Of a stretch of DNA of 64,000 nt, positions 54,345 to 63,638 are shown piece by piece. Within the stretch, counting starts at the first letter, position 1, and each line of letters starts with the position of its first letter. The notes beneath the pieces were generated by a model that was not told the origin of the DNA, ran no database searches, and saw only the letters and a program-made list of their open reading frames with translations. This DNA comes from Paenibacillus sp. NEAU-GSW1 (GTDB lineage: Bacteria > Bacillota > Bacilli > Paenibacillales > Paenibacillaceae). The stretch lies in assembly GCF_009737085.1 (NCBI RefSeq), contig NZ_WOVL01000023.1, forward strand, positions 23,494 through 87,493. Reading direction: 5' to 3'. Position numbers and translations under genes: made by a program.

Positions 54345-54599
54345 ATGATGAAATCTACAGGTATTGTTCGCAAGGTCGATGAACTGGGTCGTGTCGTTAT
54401 TCCAATCGAATTGCGCCGTACTCTTGGTATCGGCGAGAAAGACGCTCTCGAAATCTATGTAGATGGAGAGCGCATCATGCTGAAGAAATACGAGCCTGCT
54501 TGTATCTTCTGCGGCAATGCAGAGAACGTTTCGTACTTCAAAGGAAAAATTGTTTGCCATATTTGTCTATCAGAAATGCCTACTCCTGTGACAAAATAA
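54345..54599 (+). CDS. abrB: Transition-state regulator AbrB
   Basis: DNA-binding repressor of stationary-phase genes, 84 residues. The N-terminal swapped-hairpin domain reads MKSTGIVRKVDELGRVVIPI and ELRRTLGIGEKDALEIYVDG. The C-terminal part has CIFCG and CHIC, more cysteines than B. subtilis AbrB, and could bind a metal. ATG at 54345 follows GAGGGG. It is the only plus-strand core gene between the HD gene and rsmI. Spo0A boxes overlap its leader. Confidence 0.96.
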   Translation: MMKSTGIVRKVDELGRVVIPIELRRTLGIGEKDALEIYVDGERIMLKKYEPACIFCGNAENVSYFKGKIVCHICLSEMPTPVTK

Positions 54600-54662
54600 A
54601 AAAAATAGGTTATAATAGAGTTATTCACATGTTAATTCTAACCTTTTTTATACTCCTTGATG

Positions 54663-54703
54663 CCTTCCTGTGCTAGAACCCGGCCAGGAAGGTCTTTTTT
54701 TTG
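54663..54703 (+). terminator. Terminator of abrB
   Basis: CCTTCCTG pairs with CAGGAAGG around a GC-rich loop, followed by TCTTTTTTTT on the plus strand. Confidence 0.92.
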
Positions 54704-54727
54704 TCCACAGAAAAGATAACGCAGCGA

Positions 54728-55627
54728 TTATCGGTTCACTGCGTTATACACATCCCGTTTCGACAAGCCGCGATCGGCTGCCGCTTTTTTGATCGCTTCC
54801 TTGCGTCCATGCTCGCCTTCATAATGAGCGACATGCGCTTCTAAATCAAGCGCCGTCCACCAAGCCTCGGCAGCTTCTGCATCGCCTGTAATTCGGCCCG
54901 CTTCCGCCGCCGCATCCGCACCCTCGATAATGAGGCAATACTCGCCTAATGGCGGATGCTCCTCCAGATGCGCCAGACACTCCGTAATCGTACCTCGCGC
55001 AGCCTCTTCATGCCGTTTTGTCAGCTCGCGAACCATTGCTATTCGTCGGTCACCCAGACACTCCAGCATCGCTTCAAGCGTTTTGCGCAGCCGATGCGGC
55101 GATTCGTAAGTCATTAATGTATAGGGCAGTCCGCTTAGATCGGTCAGCCAGTTTTTGAGCGGCTTTTTGTCGCGCGGCGGAAATCCGGTAAACAGAAACC
55201 GTTCTGTTGATACTCCAGAAATAATGAGCGCGGACAGCGCAGCATTGGCCCCCGGTATCGGTACGACTTTAATACCGTTTGCAACGGCTTCCGCAACGAG
55301 ATCAGCTCCCGGATCGGACACGGCCGGCAGACCGGCATCGCTGACGAGCGCAATGGATTGCCCTTCTTCAAGCAATCGAATCAGTTCGCTGCCGCTTGCC
55401 TGCTTGTTATGCTCATGATAGCTGACAAGCCTGGTCGCAATCTGAAAGTGAGTGAGCAGCTTCCGCGTCTGCCTCGTGTCCTCCGCTGCAATAAGCTGTA
55501 CTTCTTTTAACGTCCGAATAGCGCGAAAGGTCATATCCTCCAAGTTGCCGATCGGCGTTGCAACCAAATACAGCGTGCCCGCTTCATGCTGCGATTGTTC
55601 TTTAAAGCTCTTCTGTATGCTGATCAT
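54728..55627 (-). CDS. rsmI: 16S rRNA (cytidine-2'-O)-methyltransferase RsmI
   Basis: Tetrapyrrole-methylase-fold enzyme that 2'-O-methylates C1402 of 16S rRNA. It has 299 residues. LYLVATPIGNLEDMTFRAIR, AAEDTRQTRKLL, SDAGLPAVSDPGADLV and TYESPHRLRKTLEAM are the RsmI motifs. A C-terminal helical region ends in LSKRDVYNAVNR. ATG at 55627 follows GGGAGG. It is preceded by a tRNA methyltransferase; yazA, which sits between them in B. subtilis, is absent. Confidence 0.96.
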   Translation of the reverse strand: MISIQKSFKEQSQHEAGTLYLVATPIGNLEDMTFRAIRTLKEVQLIAAEDTRQTRKLLTHFQIATRLVSYHEHNKQASGSELIRLLEEGQSIALVSDAGLPAVSDPGADLVAEAVANGIKVVPIPGANAALSALIISGVSTERFLFTGFPPRDKKPLKNWLTDLSGLPYTLMTYESPHRLRKTLEAMLECLGDRRIAMVRELTKRHEEAARGTITECLAHLEEHPPLGEYCLIIEGADAAAEAGRITGDAEAAEAWWTALDLEAHVAHYEGEHGRKEAIKKAAADRGLSKRDVYNAVNR

Positions 55628-55644
55628 CGGCGAATCACCTCCCT

Positions 55645-56334
55645 CTACTCATATACCATAATTGGCGGCAGCACGCGCAATTCCGGTTTTCCGTCGCGTA
55701 TTGCTTCTATTAATACCATATTGGCCTCGCCGCGAGCATTCGGATGAATGAACTGTACCCGCTTCGGCTCCATTCGGTATTTGCGCATCGTTTCCATAAT
55801 GTCGATAAAGCGGGACGGACGATGGACCATCGCCACCTTACCGCCCGAACGGACAAGCCTTGCGCTCGCATGAATGACGTCGTCCAGCGTACAGTAAATT
55901 TCATGCCTTGCAATCGCATAATGCTCATTCTCATTATGATCTCCGTCAGGCGCCGCCATATAAGGCGGATTGACGCTTACAACATCATATACGCCGTTGC
56001 CAGCCTCCTTCATATAGTTGCGAAGGTCGGCTTCAATGATATTGACTTGTCCGCCCAGCCCATTCATCGCTATGCTGCGGCGCGCCATATCGGCCAGACG
56101 CGGCTGTATTTCAACAGCGTCAATTTGCGCTTGCGTGCGCGTTGTTAGCAGCATCGGTATGACACCGTTTCCGCTGCATAAGTCGACAATTTTGCCCCGT
56201 TTCGGAACCGTCACAAATTTAGACAGCAAGACGGCATCAATCGAGAAGCTGAACACTTCACGGCTTTGAATAATTTTGAGTCCCGTCTCAGTCATTAAAT
56301 CATCGATCCGCTCATTCGCTTCAAGCTTAATCAT
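55645..56334 (-). CDS. tRNA1(Val) adenine-N6-methyltransferase-like protein (YabB)
   Basis: SAM-dependent methyltransferase of about 229 residues, TrmN6/YabB family. NERIDDLMTETGLKIIQS begins the family fold; VDLCSGNGVIPMLL binds SAM and VNPPYMA is the N6-adenine NPPY motif. ATG at 56334 gives the typical N-terminus (MIKLEANERID); the frame is open to 56388 over a hairpin. Target adenine is inferred from family. Confidence 0.9.
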   Translation of the reverse strand: MIKLEANERIDDLMTETGLKIIQSREVFSFSIDAVLLSKFVTVPKRGKIVDLCSGNGVIPMLLTTRTQAQIDAVEIQPRLADMARRSIAMNGLGGQVNIIEADLRNYMKEAGNGVYDVVSVNPPYMAAPDGDHNENEHYAIARHEIYCTLDDVIHASARLVRSGGKVAMVHRPSRFIDIMETMRKYRMEPKRVQFIHPNARGEANMVLIEAIRDGKPELRVLPPIMVYE

Positions 56335-56367
56335 TTCTTCCACTTTAGCTTCTGCTCCCTTTACATA

Positions 56368-56398
56368 AAGATGCCGTCCTCTTTGCAAGGACGGCAGC
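56368..56398 (-). terminator. Hairpin or weak terminator after yabA
   Basis: TGCCGTCCTTGCAAAGAGGACGGCA on the minus strand, followed by TCTTTATG. It lies between yabA and the methyltransferase gene and also overlaps the long frame of the latter, arguing for the shorter start. Confidence 0.55.
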
Positions 56399-56412
56399 CA
56401 ATTTTACTAGTG

Positions 56413-56853
56413 CTATTTGTTCAAGAAGGAAAGACAGAATAGGCAATCTCCCTCTGTCCGCAAATGCCCGTAGTACACGTTGCAAATGTGGAAGCCTTCA
56501 TGATAGAGCCTTGCCAGATTATCATGGCCTTCACTGACGCCATGCTGCGCTGATGAGAACGGATCGTCGTAATCGTGATTGTGATCCTCGGTTGCATAAG
56601 ATACGGATGCTGCCGCTGCTTGAGTTTTCTGGCGTTTACTCTCGGCATTCGACGTAACGCTGCGCGAACTCGACGCCTCTCGCTGCGTTTCCCGCTTCAA
56701 TATCTTGCGCAACTGGCTGTTCTCAAGGCTCAATTGTTTATTTTCTTCAAGCAGCGCTTTAACCTGCTGCTTCAAAGCGCCAAGCTCGGAATGGAATTGT
56801 CCCATCCGATTATCCAGCGCGTCCATTTGTTCGAAAATCTCTTTTTTCTCCAA
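56413..56853 (-). CDS. yabA: Replication initiation control protein YabA
   Basis: Binds DnaA and DnaN to limit replication initiation. It has about 146 residues. The N-terminal half is a leucine-zipper-like coiled coil (about 1-60; [20 protein letters not shown]); the C-terminal part binds zinc (HICNVYYGH and CLFCLSFL). TTG at 56853 has GGGGTG before it and gives the family N-terminus ([11 protein letters not shown]); an ATG at 56871 has no ribosome site. Confidence 0.94.
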   Translation of the reverse strand: MEKKEIFEQMDALDNRMGQFHSELGALKQQVKALLEENKQLSLENSQLRKILKRETQREASSSRSVTSNAESKRQKTQAAAASVSYATEDHNHDYDDPFSSAQHGVSEGHDNLARLYHEGFHICNVYYGHLRTEGDCLFCLSFLNK

Positions 56854-56906
56854 GTTTTCACCCCAGAGCATTAATCATAGTCTAGCGTAATCGCAACGTC
56901 GTCTAT

Positions 56907-57710
56907 TTACTTTACGACGACATCATCCATGGACATCTCTTTCGGTTTGCCGGGTACATCAAACAGCTGTACATAAACCGACTTCGAAGCAGCATTAATG
57001 CCTGTTACCTTGCCTTCACCCAAAGAGGTAATGACAATTTTGCCGATGGACGGAAGCTCTTCCCGCACACTTTCGTAATTGTCATGCTCATATTTCAGGC
57101 AGCACATAAGACGTCCGCATAATCCCGAAATTTTCGTAGGATTCAACGATAAGTTCTGGTCCTTGGCCATTTTGATCGATACCGGCTCGAAATCTCCCAG
57201 CCACGACGAGCAGCAAAGCACTCGTCCGCAAGGCCCGATGCCGCCAAGCATCTTCGCCTCGTCGCGCACGCCAATTTGCCTTAGCTCAATGCGGGTACGG
57301 AATACGCTGGCCAAATCTTTAACCAGCTCACGGAAATCGACACGGCCTTCAGCTGTAAAATAAAAAATGATTTTGTTGCGGTCGAATGTAAATTCGACGT
57401 CAACGAGCTTCATTTTCAGCTGATGATCCTTAATCTTGTCCAAGCAAGTGGCAAACGCATTCTTGGCGGCGGAACGATTCTCTTCCACAACCTTCGCGTC
57501 TACATCGCTTGCGATGCGGATCACTTTTTTAAGCGGGAGGACGACATCTGCTTCACCGACGACCTTCTGTCCTACCACCACTTTGCCGTACTCGATTCCT
57601 CTTGCCGTCTCGACAATGACATGCTGGTCCTTGTCCACCGGGTGTAAGGCCGGATCAAAGTAATAAATCTTGCCCGCTTTCTTAAAGCGGACGCCGACGA
57701 CATTATACAA
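56907..57710 (-). CDS. ricT: RicT (YaaT), PSP1-domain protein of the Ric complex
   Basis: Component of the RicA-RicF-RicT iron-sulfur complex that aids RNase Y and Spo0A phosphorylation. It has 267 residues. The PSP1 domain contains GPCGRVLCCSSW and GLCGRLMCCLKYEHD, whose cysteines bind the cluster. TTG at 57710 is preceded by GGAGGG with eight-base spacing. The ribosome site overlaps the end of holB. Confidence 0.95.
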   Translation of the reverse strand: MYNVVGVRFKKAGKIYYFDPALHPVDKDQHVIVETARGIEYGKVVVGQKVVGEADVVLPLKKVIRIASDVDAKVVEENRSAAKNAFATCLDKIKDHQLKMKLVDVEFTFDRNKIIFYFTAEGRVDFRELVKDLASVFRTRIELRQIGVRDEAKMLGGIGPCGRVLCCSSWLGDFEPVSIKMAKDQNLSLNPTKISGLCGRLMCCLKYEHDNYESVREELPSIGKIVITSLGEGKVTGINAASKSVYVQLFDVPGKPKEMSMDDVVVK

Positions 57711-57714
57711 GGGT

Positions 57715-58692
57715 TTAGCCCTCCTGTAGGTTTACCAATAATTGCTCTACTGCCAGCTGAGGCGCTACATTAGAGCGAATGCGTTTGCCCGCTTCAAGCG
57801 TATGCTCGATGCACGCAATCCATCCTTCAATCGGACGGCTGAACGCATGCTTGCTTATCCATTCCAACTGATCTATATAAACGATGCTTTCTTGTCTTCC
57901 AGCTTGAAATTGAATCATATCTTTGAACCATAACGCCAATAACGATAACAGCAGTTGTGGTTGATTGCCTATATCTGTCTTGAAAAATTGCTGTTGTATG
58001 GAAATCATTGCCGCGGTGAATCGGGTCAGACTTTCCTTTCCTAATTGTATCACTACGTTTCTGATTTCTGCAAACTGATTCTGTTGGATGATTTCTCTAG
58101 CTCCATCCAATCCTGAGCTCAACTGCACCGCAGCGCGAGCAAGCGTCGGAGGATGGCCTTCGTCCACTAAAGCTTTCAGCATTTCTGCAGGTGAAAACGG
58201 TAAGAACGGCACCAGCTGCGAACGCGAGCGAATGGTCGGAAGCATGGCTTGTCCATTATCCGTGATCAATATCGCAACAACGGGAAATGAAGGCTCCTCC
58301 AAAAATTTAAGCAGGCTGTTCGCGGCCTGGAGCGTCATTTTGTCAGCGCGCTCGATTATATAAATCTTCCGGCTGTCGCCGCTGCCGCGATAGGCAAGGC
58401 CCCGCTGCAGCTCTCTGATTTGATCGATCTTGATCGATTGGCCGTCAGGCTCGATCATAATTAGATCCGGCTGATTGCCGTTATCAAACTTTCGGCATTC
58501 CAAACATTCTCCGCAAGCGTCGTCGCCGCCCGCCGTGCAAAACAAAGCTTTGGCGAACGCTCGCGCTAATGCAAGCCGCCCCGTTCCGGAAGGCCCGCTA
58601 AATAAATAAGCATGCGACACTTTGCCGCTTTGAAGCGCGTGCTTCAAAATTCGCTTCGCTTTCCATTGACCGGCTATTTGTTCCATGCTCAT
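57715..58692 (-). CDS. holB: DNA polymerase III delta' subunit
   Basis: Clamp-loader subunit of 325 residues. The AAA+ fold shows a Walker A variant FSGPSGTGRLALAR (Arg in place of Lys), usual for a non-hydrolysing delta'. A zinc-binding module CGECLECRKFDNG follows, and KFLEEP is present. ATG at 58692 follows GGAAGG. A 172-bp repeat element stands between holB and yaaR. Confidence 0.95.
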   Translation of the reverse strand: MSMEQIAGQWKAKRILKHALQSGKVSHAYLFSGPSGTGRLALARAFAKALFCTAGGDDACGECLECRKFDNGNQPDLIMIEPDGQSIKIDQIRELQRGLAYRGSGDSRKIYIIERADKMTLQAANSLLKFLEEPSFPVVAILITDNGQAMLPTIRSRSQLVPFLPFSPAEMLKALVDEGHPPTLARAAVQLSSGLDGAREIIQQNQFAEIRNVVIQLGKESLTRFTAAMISIQQQFFKTDIGNQPQLLLSLLALWFKDMIQFQAGRQESIVYIDQLEWISKHAFSRPIEGWIACIEHTLEAGKRIRSNVAPQLAVEQLLVNLQEG

Positions 58693-58719
58693 CGTTGCTC
58701 GAATCCTTCCTTTAAAAGA

Positions 58720-58891
58720 AGTTCAAAAAGTCTGCTTTTGATCACGAAGCTTTACTGAAAGTAGACTCGGCATCGAATCTTGCCTACGCTCCGATCCTCA
58801 TTCCCGGCTTCATCCAACCTTCTAAAGCGTTTTAAATAAAACGCAGCTTCGTAAGCATTGCTTTTTTGCTGAAAACTAAACTTTTTGAACT
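58720..58891. mobile_element. 172-bp MITE-like element with 12-bp terminal inverted repeats
   Basis: Perfect terminal repeats AGTTCAAAAAGT (58720-58731) and ACTTTTTGAACT (58880-58891) enclose a non-coding 148 bp. The interior contains GCTTCGTAAGCAT, a piece shared with the family-1 repeats. No transposase gene and no clear target-site duplication are seen. Inserted between holB and yaaR. Confidence 0.6.
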
Positions 58892-58901
58892 CTCATGCTT
58901 G

Positions 58902-59345
58902 TTAAAACAGTAAATTAATGAGCATGCCGCGAATTTCGCCAATTCGTCCTAACAGCTCAATTCTTCCCTGCTCGCTATCGAGCAGCTCCTCGGCCATTGC
59001 TACGAGCGCTTCATCAATTTCTTCCAGCAGCTTGTAACGTTTAGTCCGCCCTCTTCGGTCGAATCCGCGCAATTCCTTAAGGCCGATGCCTCGGCGCACC
59101 GTATCTTCCAGAAACCGCTTAACCATCTGGCGATACAGCTTTAGCTCGCGGACGGTCATCGTCCTAGCGAGCCTCTCGCCTTGATTATGAATGTCCTGCA
59201 GCTTCTGCTGCAATTGCTCTTGCGTCCGTTGCGCGTCCTGCTGCACCATTGCGTCTGAGAAACTTTTCATTTGCACCGGTTTATTCGTCGTATCTGTGCT
59301 GGCGCGGTTTTGCCCTAGCGGGCGAAATCCCGGATCTATCTTCAT
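58902..59345 (-). CDS. yaaR: YaaR family protein (DUF327)
   Basis: A 147-residue, mostly helical protein of unknown function, conserved next to holB and darA in Bacillales. TVRELKLYRQMVKRFLEDTV and GFDRRGRTKRYKLLEEIDEA are the conserved parts. No catalytic motif or membrane segment is seen. ATG at 59345 is 41 bp after the darA stop. Confidence 0.9.
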   Translation of the reverse strand: MKIDPGFRPLGQNRASTDTTNKPVQMKSFSDAMVQQDAQRTQEQLQQKLQDIHNQGERLARTMTVRELKLYRQMVKRFLEDTVRRGIGLKELRGFDRRGRTKRYKLLEEIDEALVAMAEELLDSEQGRIELLGRIGEIRGMLINLLF

Positions 59346-59386
59346 CGTTTCACGTCCTTACATCATGACATCCGCTCATTTTCAAA

Positions 59387-59743
<357 letters not shown>

Positions 59744-59746
59744 TTA

Positions 59747-60400
59747 TTAATTCGTATCATTCGCAAAAAATCCTTTAAACCTAGCATCGACAACAGCCAA
59801 TACATCGGCAAAAACCTGTTCTGGCGTTCCCTCTGCATCAACGCGTACTATCCGCTCTGGGTAACGCTTAAGCAATTCCCTATAGCCTTCCCTGACCCGC
59901 TTATGAAATGCCAGCGATTCCAGATCGAGCCGATTCACTTCTCGCTCGGAAGCCCTGCTTATGCGGTTCAGTCCGACGGATGGATCAATGTCCAAGTAGA
60001 CGGTCAGTTGCGGCATCCAATCGCCAATCGCAAAACGGTTGATCGACCACACTTCCTCCATGCCAAGCTCGCGCGCATACCCTTGGTAAGCCAAGCTGCT
60101 ATCAACGAAGCGATCGCAAATGACGATCTGGCCGGCTTGCAGTGCTGGCGCTACTTTCTCAACCAAGTGCTGGCGTCGAGCCGCCGCGTAGAGCAGCGCT
60201 TCGGTTCGGGCATCCATACCGGTATGGCTCCGATCGAGAATAACCGAGCGAATTTGTTCGGCAATTGGAATGCCTCCAGGCTCTCTCGTCGTGACGGCGA
60301 TCTGCCCCCGCTGCTGCATCGTATGCGCAAGACGCTCGATCAGTGTTGTTTTGCCTGAACCCTCTCCGCCTTCTATCGTTATAAAAATACCATTGTTCAC
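59747..60400 (-). CDS. tmk: Thymidylate kinase
   Basis: Phosphorylates dTMP to dTDP. It has 217 residues. The P-loop [13 protein letters not shown], the DR(F/Y) motif [13 protein letters not shown] and the substrate-binding TREPGG are present. GTG at 60400 follows AGGAG. It sits between yaaO and darA as in B. subtilis. Confidence 0.97.
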   Translation of the reverse strand: MNNGIFITIEGGEGSGKTTLIERLAHTMQQRGQIAVTTREPGGIPIAEQIRSVILDRSHTGMDARTEALLYAAARRQHLVEKVAPALQAGQIVICDRFVDSSLAYQGYARELGMEEVWSINRFAIGDWMPQLTVYLDIDPSVGLNRISRASEREVNRLDLESLAFHKRVREGYRELLKRYPERIVRVDAEGTPEQVFADVLAVVDARFKGFFANDTN

Positions 60401-60515
60401 TTGTCTAAGCTCCTACTCTATCCATCTATATCAACAACAAGCCGTTGTACTACCATTCTAGCAAAGCCTATATTCTTGTACAATGAAGATTTACTTATCT
60501 TTCGGCAGGATCAAG

Positions 60516-62027
60516 TTAATGAAGCACTTCTATCGTACGCATGGACGGATCGGCAGCTCCTTGGAATTTGGCACGATGAGCCGCAAGCTGCCCAATGTAG
60601 CGAATGGAAGCAGCCGTTAGCCGTTCGCCGGGATAGACGATTGGAATGCCAGGAGGATAAGGAACGACCATTTCAGCCGCTATGCGGCCTTCTGCCTCCT
60701 CCAGCGGTATACGAATAGAAGAAGCTGCTGCACGCGACATTATAATTGGAGCCCCAACTCGGATCTCATCGCTTTGTGCATCAGCAGCCAAGTGAAGACT
60801 AGGAGTCGTTGCTTCAATAGAGTAAGCTTTCGTCGTACTGCTTATATTTTTTGATGCTTCTGCAATTACACGCTCCAAATGCTCGCAGGCTTCCATTAAT
60901 CGTTCGGTGTCCGATGGGCTGGCCTGAATGCCAAACAACAAAACAACGTGACGCGGATCGGCCATTTCAGCCCAAACATTGTGCTGCTCCAGCACGTTCT
61001 GCAGCTCGTAGCCCGAGCGCGACCCCGTTGCGTCAGACAGTAATATACGAAGCGGATCAAGCTGATCATACGCGTTGGAACGTTCATGCGAATGTACCGT
61101 TTGCAGCAATTGAGGCTCCCGTGAAGTCAGCCATTGACGGAAACGGCAGGCTTCGCTTATGGCGGGCTCGAACCATGCTTCACGGCGGCTTTCAATCATT
61201 GCTCGGGAAATATCGAGTGACGCCATGATCGGAAAAGACGGGCTGGAGCTTTGCACAACCGCCAGCGCTTGGCGAACCGCCTCCCTTGGCAGCCGCTCTC
61301 CCTGCATATGGAGCATCGCGCCCATCGTAAGCGCAGTCAACGTTTTATGCGTCGACTGCACTACGGCGTCAGCACCGGCTTGTATTGCCGATACAGGCAA
61401 CTGCGGATGAAAGCCATAGTGAGCGCCGTGCGCCTCGTCGACCAGCAGCATTTTATCCGATTGGTGAATCAACTTCGCGTATGGCGCCAGATTAACGCTC
61501 ATGCCGTAGTAGTTTGGATTAGTCAGAAAGACAGCCTGAGCTTCCGGAAAACGATCTAATGCCTCCTCAACCGTCTGCAGTGACGGAGACGTCGCCTTCC
61601 CTGTCCGACCATCTATTTGAGGCGAAATAAATACTGTGCGGGCGCCAGCCAGCTTCAATCCGTTTATAACCGATTTATGTACGTTTCGCTGCACGATAAT
61701 CGTATCTCCCGGTTGGCACACTGCCAGAAGCAGCGCAATATTGCCTGAAGTACTCCCGCCTACTAGAAAGCAAGTTTCATCCGCCCCGAAACATCGCGAG
61801 GCTAATCGTTGAGCTTCTGCAATCGCTCCTTCCGGATGATGCAAATCATCGGTTGCTGAAAGCTCCGTCACATCCAGCTTCATAATTGCAGCAAAAGCTT
61901 GATTGGCCTCATCTTCAATATTATAAAGAGCTTGACCATAACGGTGTCCTGGCACATGAAAGCTCGCCGGTTTCCGTTCTGCCAGCTCTTGCAGCATTTC
62001 GAATAATGGCGCATGTATACGATTCAT
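60516..62027 (-). CDS. yaaO: Orn/Lys/Arg decarboxylase family protein (YaaO)
   Basis: PLP-dependent, fold-type I decarboxylase of 503 residues. PASFHVPGHRYG is the N-terminal motif, GGSTSGNIA binds phosphate, LLVDEAHGAHYGF holds the Asp/His pair, and QSTHKTLTALTMGAML has the PLP lysine. The C-terminal domain has VPYPPGIPIVYPGE. Arginine or lysine as substrate is likely but cannot be fixed from sequence. ATG at 62027. Confidence 0.92.
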   Translation of the reverse strand: MNRIHAPLFEMLQELAERKPASFHVPGHRYGQALYNIEDEANQAFAAIMKLDVTELSATDDLHHPEGAIAEAQRLASRCFGADETCFLVGGSTSGNIALLLAVCQPGDTIIVQRNVHKSVINGLKLAGARTVFISPQIDGRTGKATSPSLQTVEEALDRFPEAQAVFLTNPNYYGMSVNLAPYAKLIHQSDKMLLVDEAHGAHYGFHPQLPVSAIQAGADAVVQSTHKTLTALTMGAMLHMQGERLPREAVRQALAVVQSSSPSFPIMASLDISRAMIESRREAWFEPAISEACRFRQWLTSREPQLLQTVHSHERSNAYDQLDPLRILLSDATGSRSGYELQNVLEQHNVWAEMADPRHVVLLFGIQASPSDTERLMEACEHLERVIAEASKNISSTTKAYSIEATTPSLHLAADAQSDEIRVGAPIIMSRAAASSIRIPLEEAEGRIAAEMVVPYPPGIPIVYPGERLTAASIRYIGQLAAHRAKFQGAADPSMRTIEVLH

Positions 62028-62082
62028 AGCGTAAATGATTCCTCTCTGCCTAAGTATTATCTCTATTGTATCGTTTTTTACG

Positions 62083-62120
62083 CCAAAAAAAGAGCGGCTT
62101 CTGACATCAGAATCCGCTCA
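62083..62120 (-). terminator. Terminator of csfB
   Basis: GAGCGGATTCTGA pairs with TCAGAAGCCGCTC and is followed by seven T on the minus strand. It overlaps the csfB stop. Confidence 0.9.
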
Positions 62121-62309
62121 AGCATTTTTTTCAATAAAGATTTGTCTCATTTGATGGATGAAAAAAGGATATTTGGCGTCTTGAACATCCGTGCGGACCA
62201 TCTCAGCCTCACAATTGTCGCAAATAAATTCGGTAATAATACAGATCCCTTCGCCTTCAGCCTTATGCTGTCCGCAAATGATACAATGCAGCCTGCGATC
62301 TTCACTCAT
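62118..62309 (-). CDS. csfB: Anti-sigma factor CsfB (Gin)
   Basis: A 63-residue zinc protein that inhibits SigG (and SigE) during sporulation. CIICGQ (9-12 Cys pair) and CDNC (30-33) form the zinc site. YPFFIHQMRQIFI is in the C-terminal binding helix. ATG at 62309 follows GGTGGAG. Monocistronic: SigF-type promoter upstream and terminator at its end. In B. subtilis csfB is also near yaaO. Confidence 0.93.
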   Translation of the reverse strand: MSEDRRLHCIICGQHKAEGEGICIITEFICDNCEAEMVRTDVQDAKYPFFIHQMRQIFIEKNA

Positions 62310-62346
62310 TTCGCTACTCCACCTTCCTGCATTTCTATATACCTAC

Positions 62347-62376
62347 CAGTATGGCAAATCATATAGCGAATTATAC
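62347..62376 (-). promoter_or_regulatory. SigF-type promoter of csfB
   Basis: Minus strand GTATA (62372-62376), 15-bp spacer, TGCCATACTG (62347-62356), matching GYATA-15-GGNNANANTR except for the first G. It lies 38 bp before the start codon. Confidence 0.55.
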
Positions 62377-62527
62377 TTCTTTCATAGTCAATTTCAAATA
62401 TTTCTATATCGTATGCGGCATTCGCCCATTTGGTGAATCGATTTTTTGCTCCTGTGCTATGGACGTAAACTGAGAAAACGCCGATATAATATGAAATGGA
62501 GTTATTTGTGAGAAGGAGTGTTTTCAC

Positions 62528-63058
62528 TTGCATCAACCTTTATCAGAGCAAAAAGCCGCCACTATTTATCAATATAAGCTGATCAAAAGAAAGCTGATTC
62601 GTCCCGAACTCGTATCGAGTCATCTTCTAACCGCTGCAATTTTGCTCGGATTTCAAATGCTGATCTATGGGATGACGGGGCTGTTCAGTTGGCTTTTCGG
62701 CTTCGCAGTCATTCAAGTGATCCATCTCATTATATTGCTGCTGACGTTTATTCGCGTGGACGAGGCCGCCGATCGAAAATGGGTGTGGGGCATAACGCCG
62801 CCATGGTTCGGCTTCAAGCCGGCTAACGATATTCGAATGCATCTCTTTCGCAAAGTTCACCGCCATCTGTTCTGGATCGGCTTATGTGCTTCTTGCGTAC
62901 TGTACCCTTGGGTGCATGAATCGCTCATGATCAGCATTATCTTCTGGCATTTTTGGCTTATCACACCACGGCTGCTGCTGTCTTTTACTTTTCGCAAAGA
63001 GGAGAAAGAAGGCGTGCTCCGATTACAGAAGTTTGAAGCATCGTATTACCAAAGGTAA
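62528..63058 (+). CDS. Uncharacterised membrane protein
   Basis: A 176-residue plus-strand protein with about four hydrophobic segments (near 30-50, 53-75, 112-128, 130-150) and basic ends. No family recognised. TTG at 62528 is preceded by AAGGAGTG with seven-base spacing. TATAAT at 62485-62490 may serve as its -10, with no clear -35. It ends at a bidirectional hairpin. Confidence 0.78.
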   Translation: MHQPLSEQKAATIYQYKLIKRKLIRPELVSSHLLTAAILLGFQMLIYGMTGLFSWLFGFAVIQVIHLIILLLTFIRVDEAADRKWVWGITPPWFGFKPANDIRMHLFRKVHRHLFWIGLCASCVLYPWVHESLMISIIFWHFWLITPRLLLSFTFRKEEKEGVLRLQKFEASYYQR

Positions 63059-63066
63059 CATAAAGA

Positions 63067-63099
63067 TAAAGGCTAGACCTCTTGGAGGTCTAGCCTTTG
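63067..63099. terminator. Bidirectional terminator
   Basis: AAGGCTAGACCTC pairs perfectly with GAGGTCTAGCCTT around TTG. It lies between converging genes and can serve both. Confidence 0.85.
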
Positions 63100-63109
63100 C
63101 TTGCTTATC

Positions 63110-63439
63110 CTAACTGAAAATAGCTAACAGAAGAGTCAAAATACCGAGAACACCTGCAATCGGTCCCCAATACTGCATCGGTACAAAAAACAGACTATGC
63201 TGTGTTCCCATACGATATTGAATGCCGGTTTGAGGATCAACTAACACTCGATTGGATCCGCTGTTTAATTTTTTACCGAGAAACCAAATAGGCAACGCCG
63301 ACACTAAAAAAGCAATACCAAACGAATTTGTACCGCTTTCATTTTCCAAACCGATAGAACTCATAATCAAATGGAAAACAACAAACATAAGTCCTACAAT
63401 TAGTACATTTAAAATGCCAAATCCCTTCCAGACGATCAT
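63110..63439 (-). CDS. Uncharacterised small membrane protein
   Basis: A 109-residue protein with three hydrophobic segments (about 8-28, 42-55 and 88-107) and a short polar loop containing VLVDPQTGIQYRMG. No family recognised. ATG at 63439 follows GAGGTG. It lies next to the rRNA operon; 63440-63600 holds no gene. Confidence 0.75.
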   Translation of the reverse strand: MIVWKGFGILNVLIVGLMFVVFHLIMSSIGLENESGTNSFGIAFLVSALPIWFLGKKLNSGSNRVLVDPQTGIQYRMGTQHSLFFVPMQYWGPIAGVLGILTLLLAIFS

Positions 63440-63599
63440 ATATTCACCTCATATAGTCGTAATATCCTATATATCGTCAAAATATTATTAATACTTTAGT
63501 CGTAAGCATTTTTATTGCTAGTTTCACTTTTCTGCTGAAAATTACTGCTCATCAAGCTTCGCGCGTGGCTCATTACCGTTAGCGAGAACCTATGAACAA

Positions 63600-63630
63600 C
63601 AAAAAACCTGCCGCATCACATGCGGCAGGC
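63600..63630 (-). terminator. Terminator of the rRNA operon
   Basis: CCTGCCGCATGTGATGCGGCAGG hairpin followed by TTTTTTG on the minus strand, just downstream of 5S. Confidence 0.95.
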
Positions 63631-63638
63631 TTCTCGTG

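Noticed and set aside
62306..62536. A 76-codon minus-strand frame ending in an ATGA overlap with csfB
   Set aside because: It covers the SigF-type promoter of csfB and the start of the plus-strand membrane-protein gene, and the encoded peptide has no domain features.
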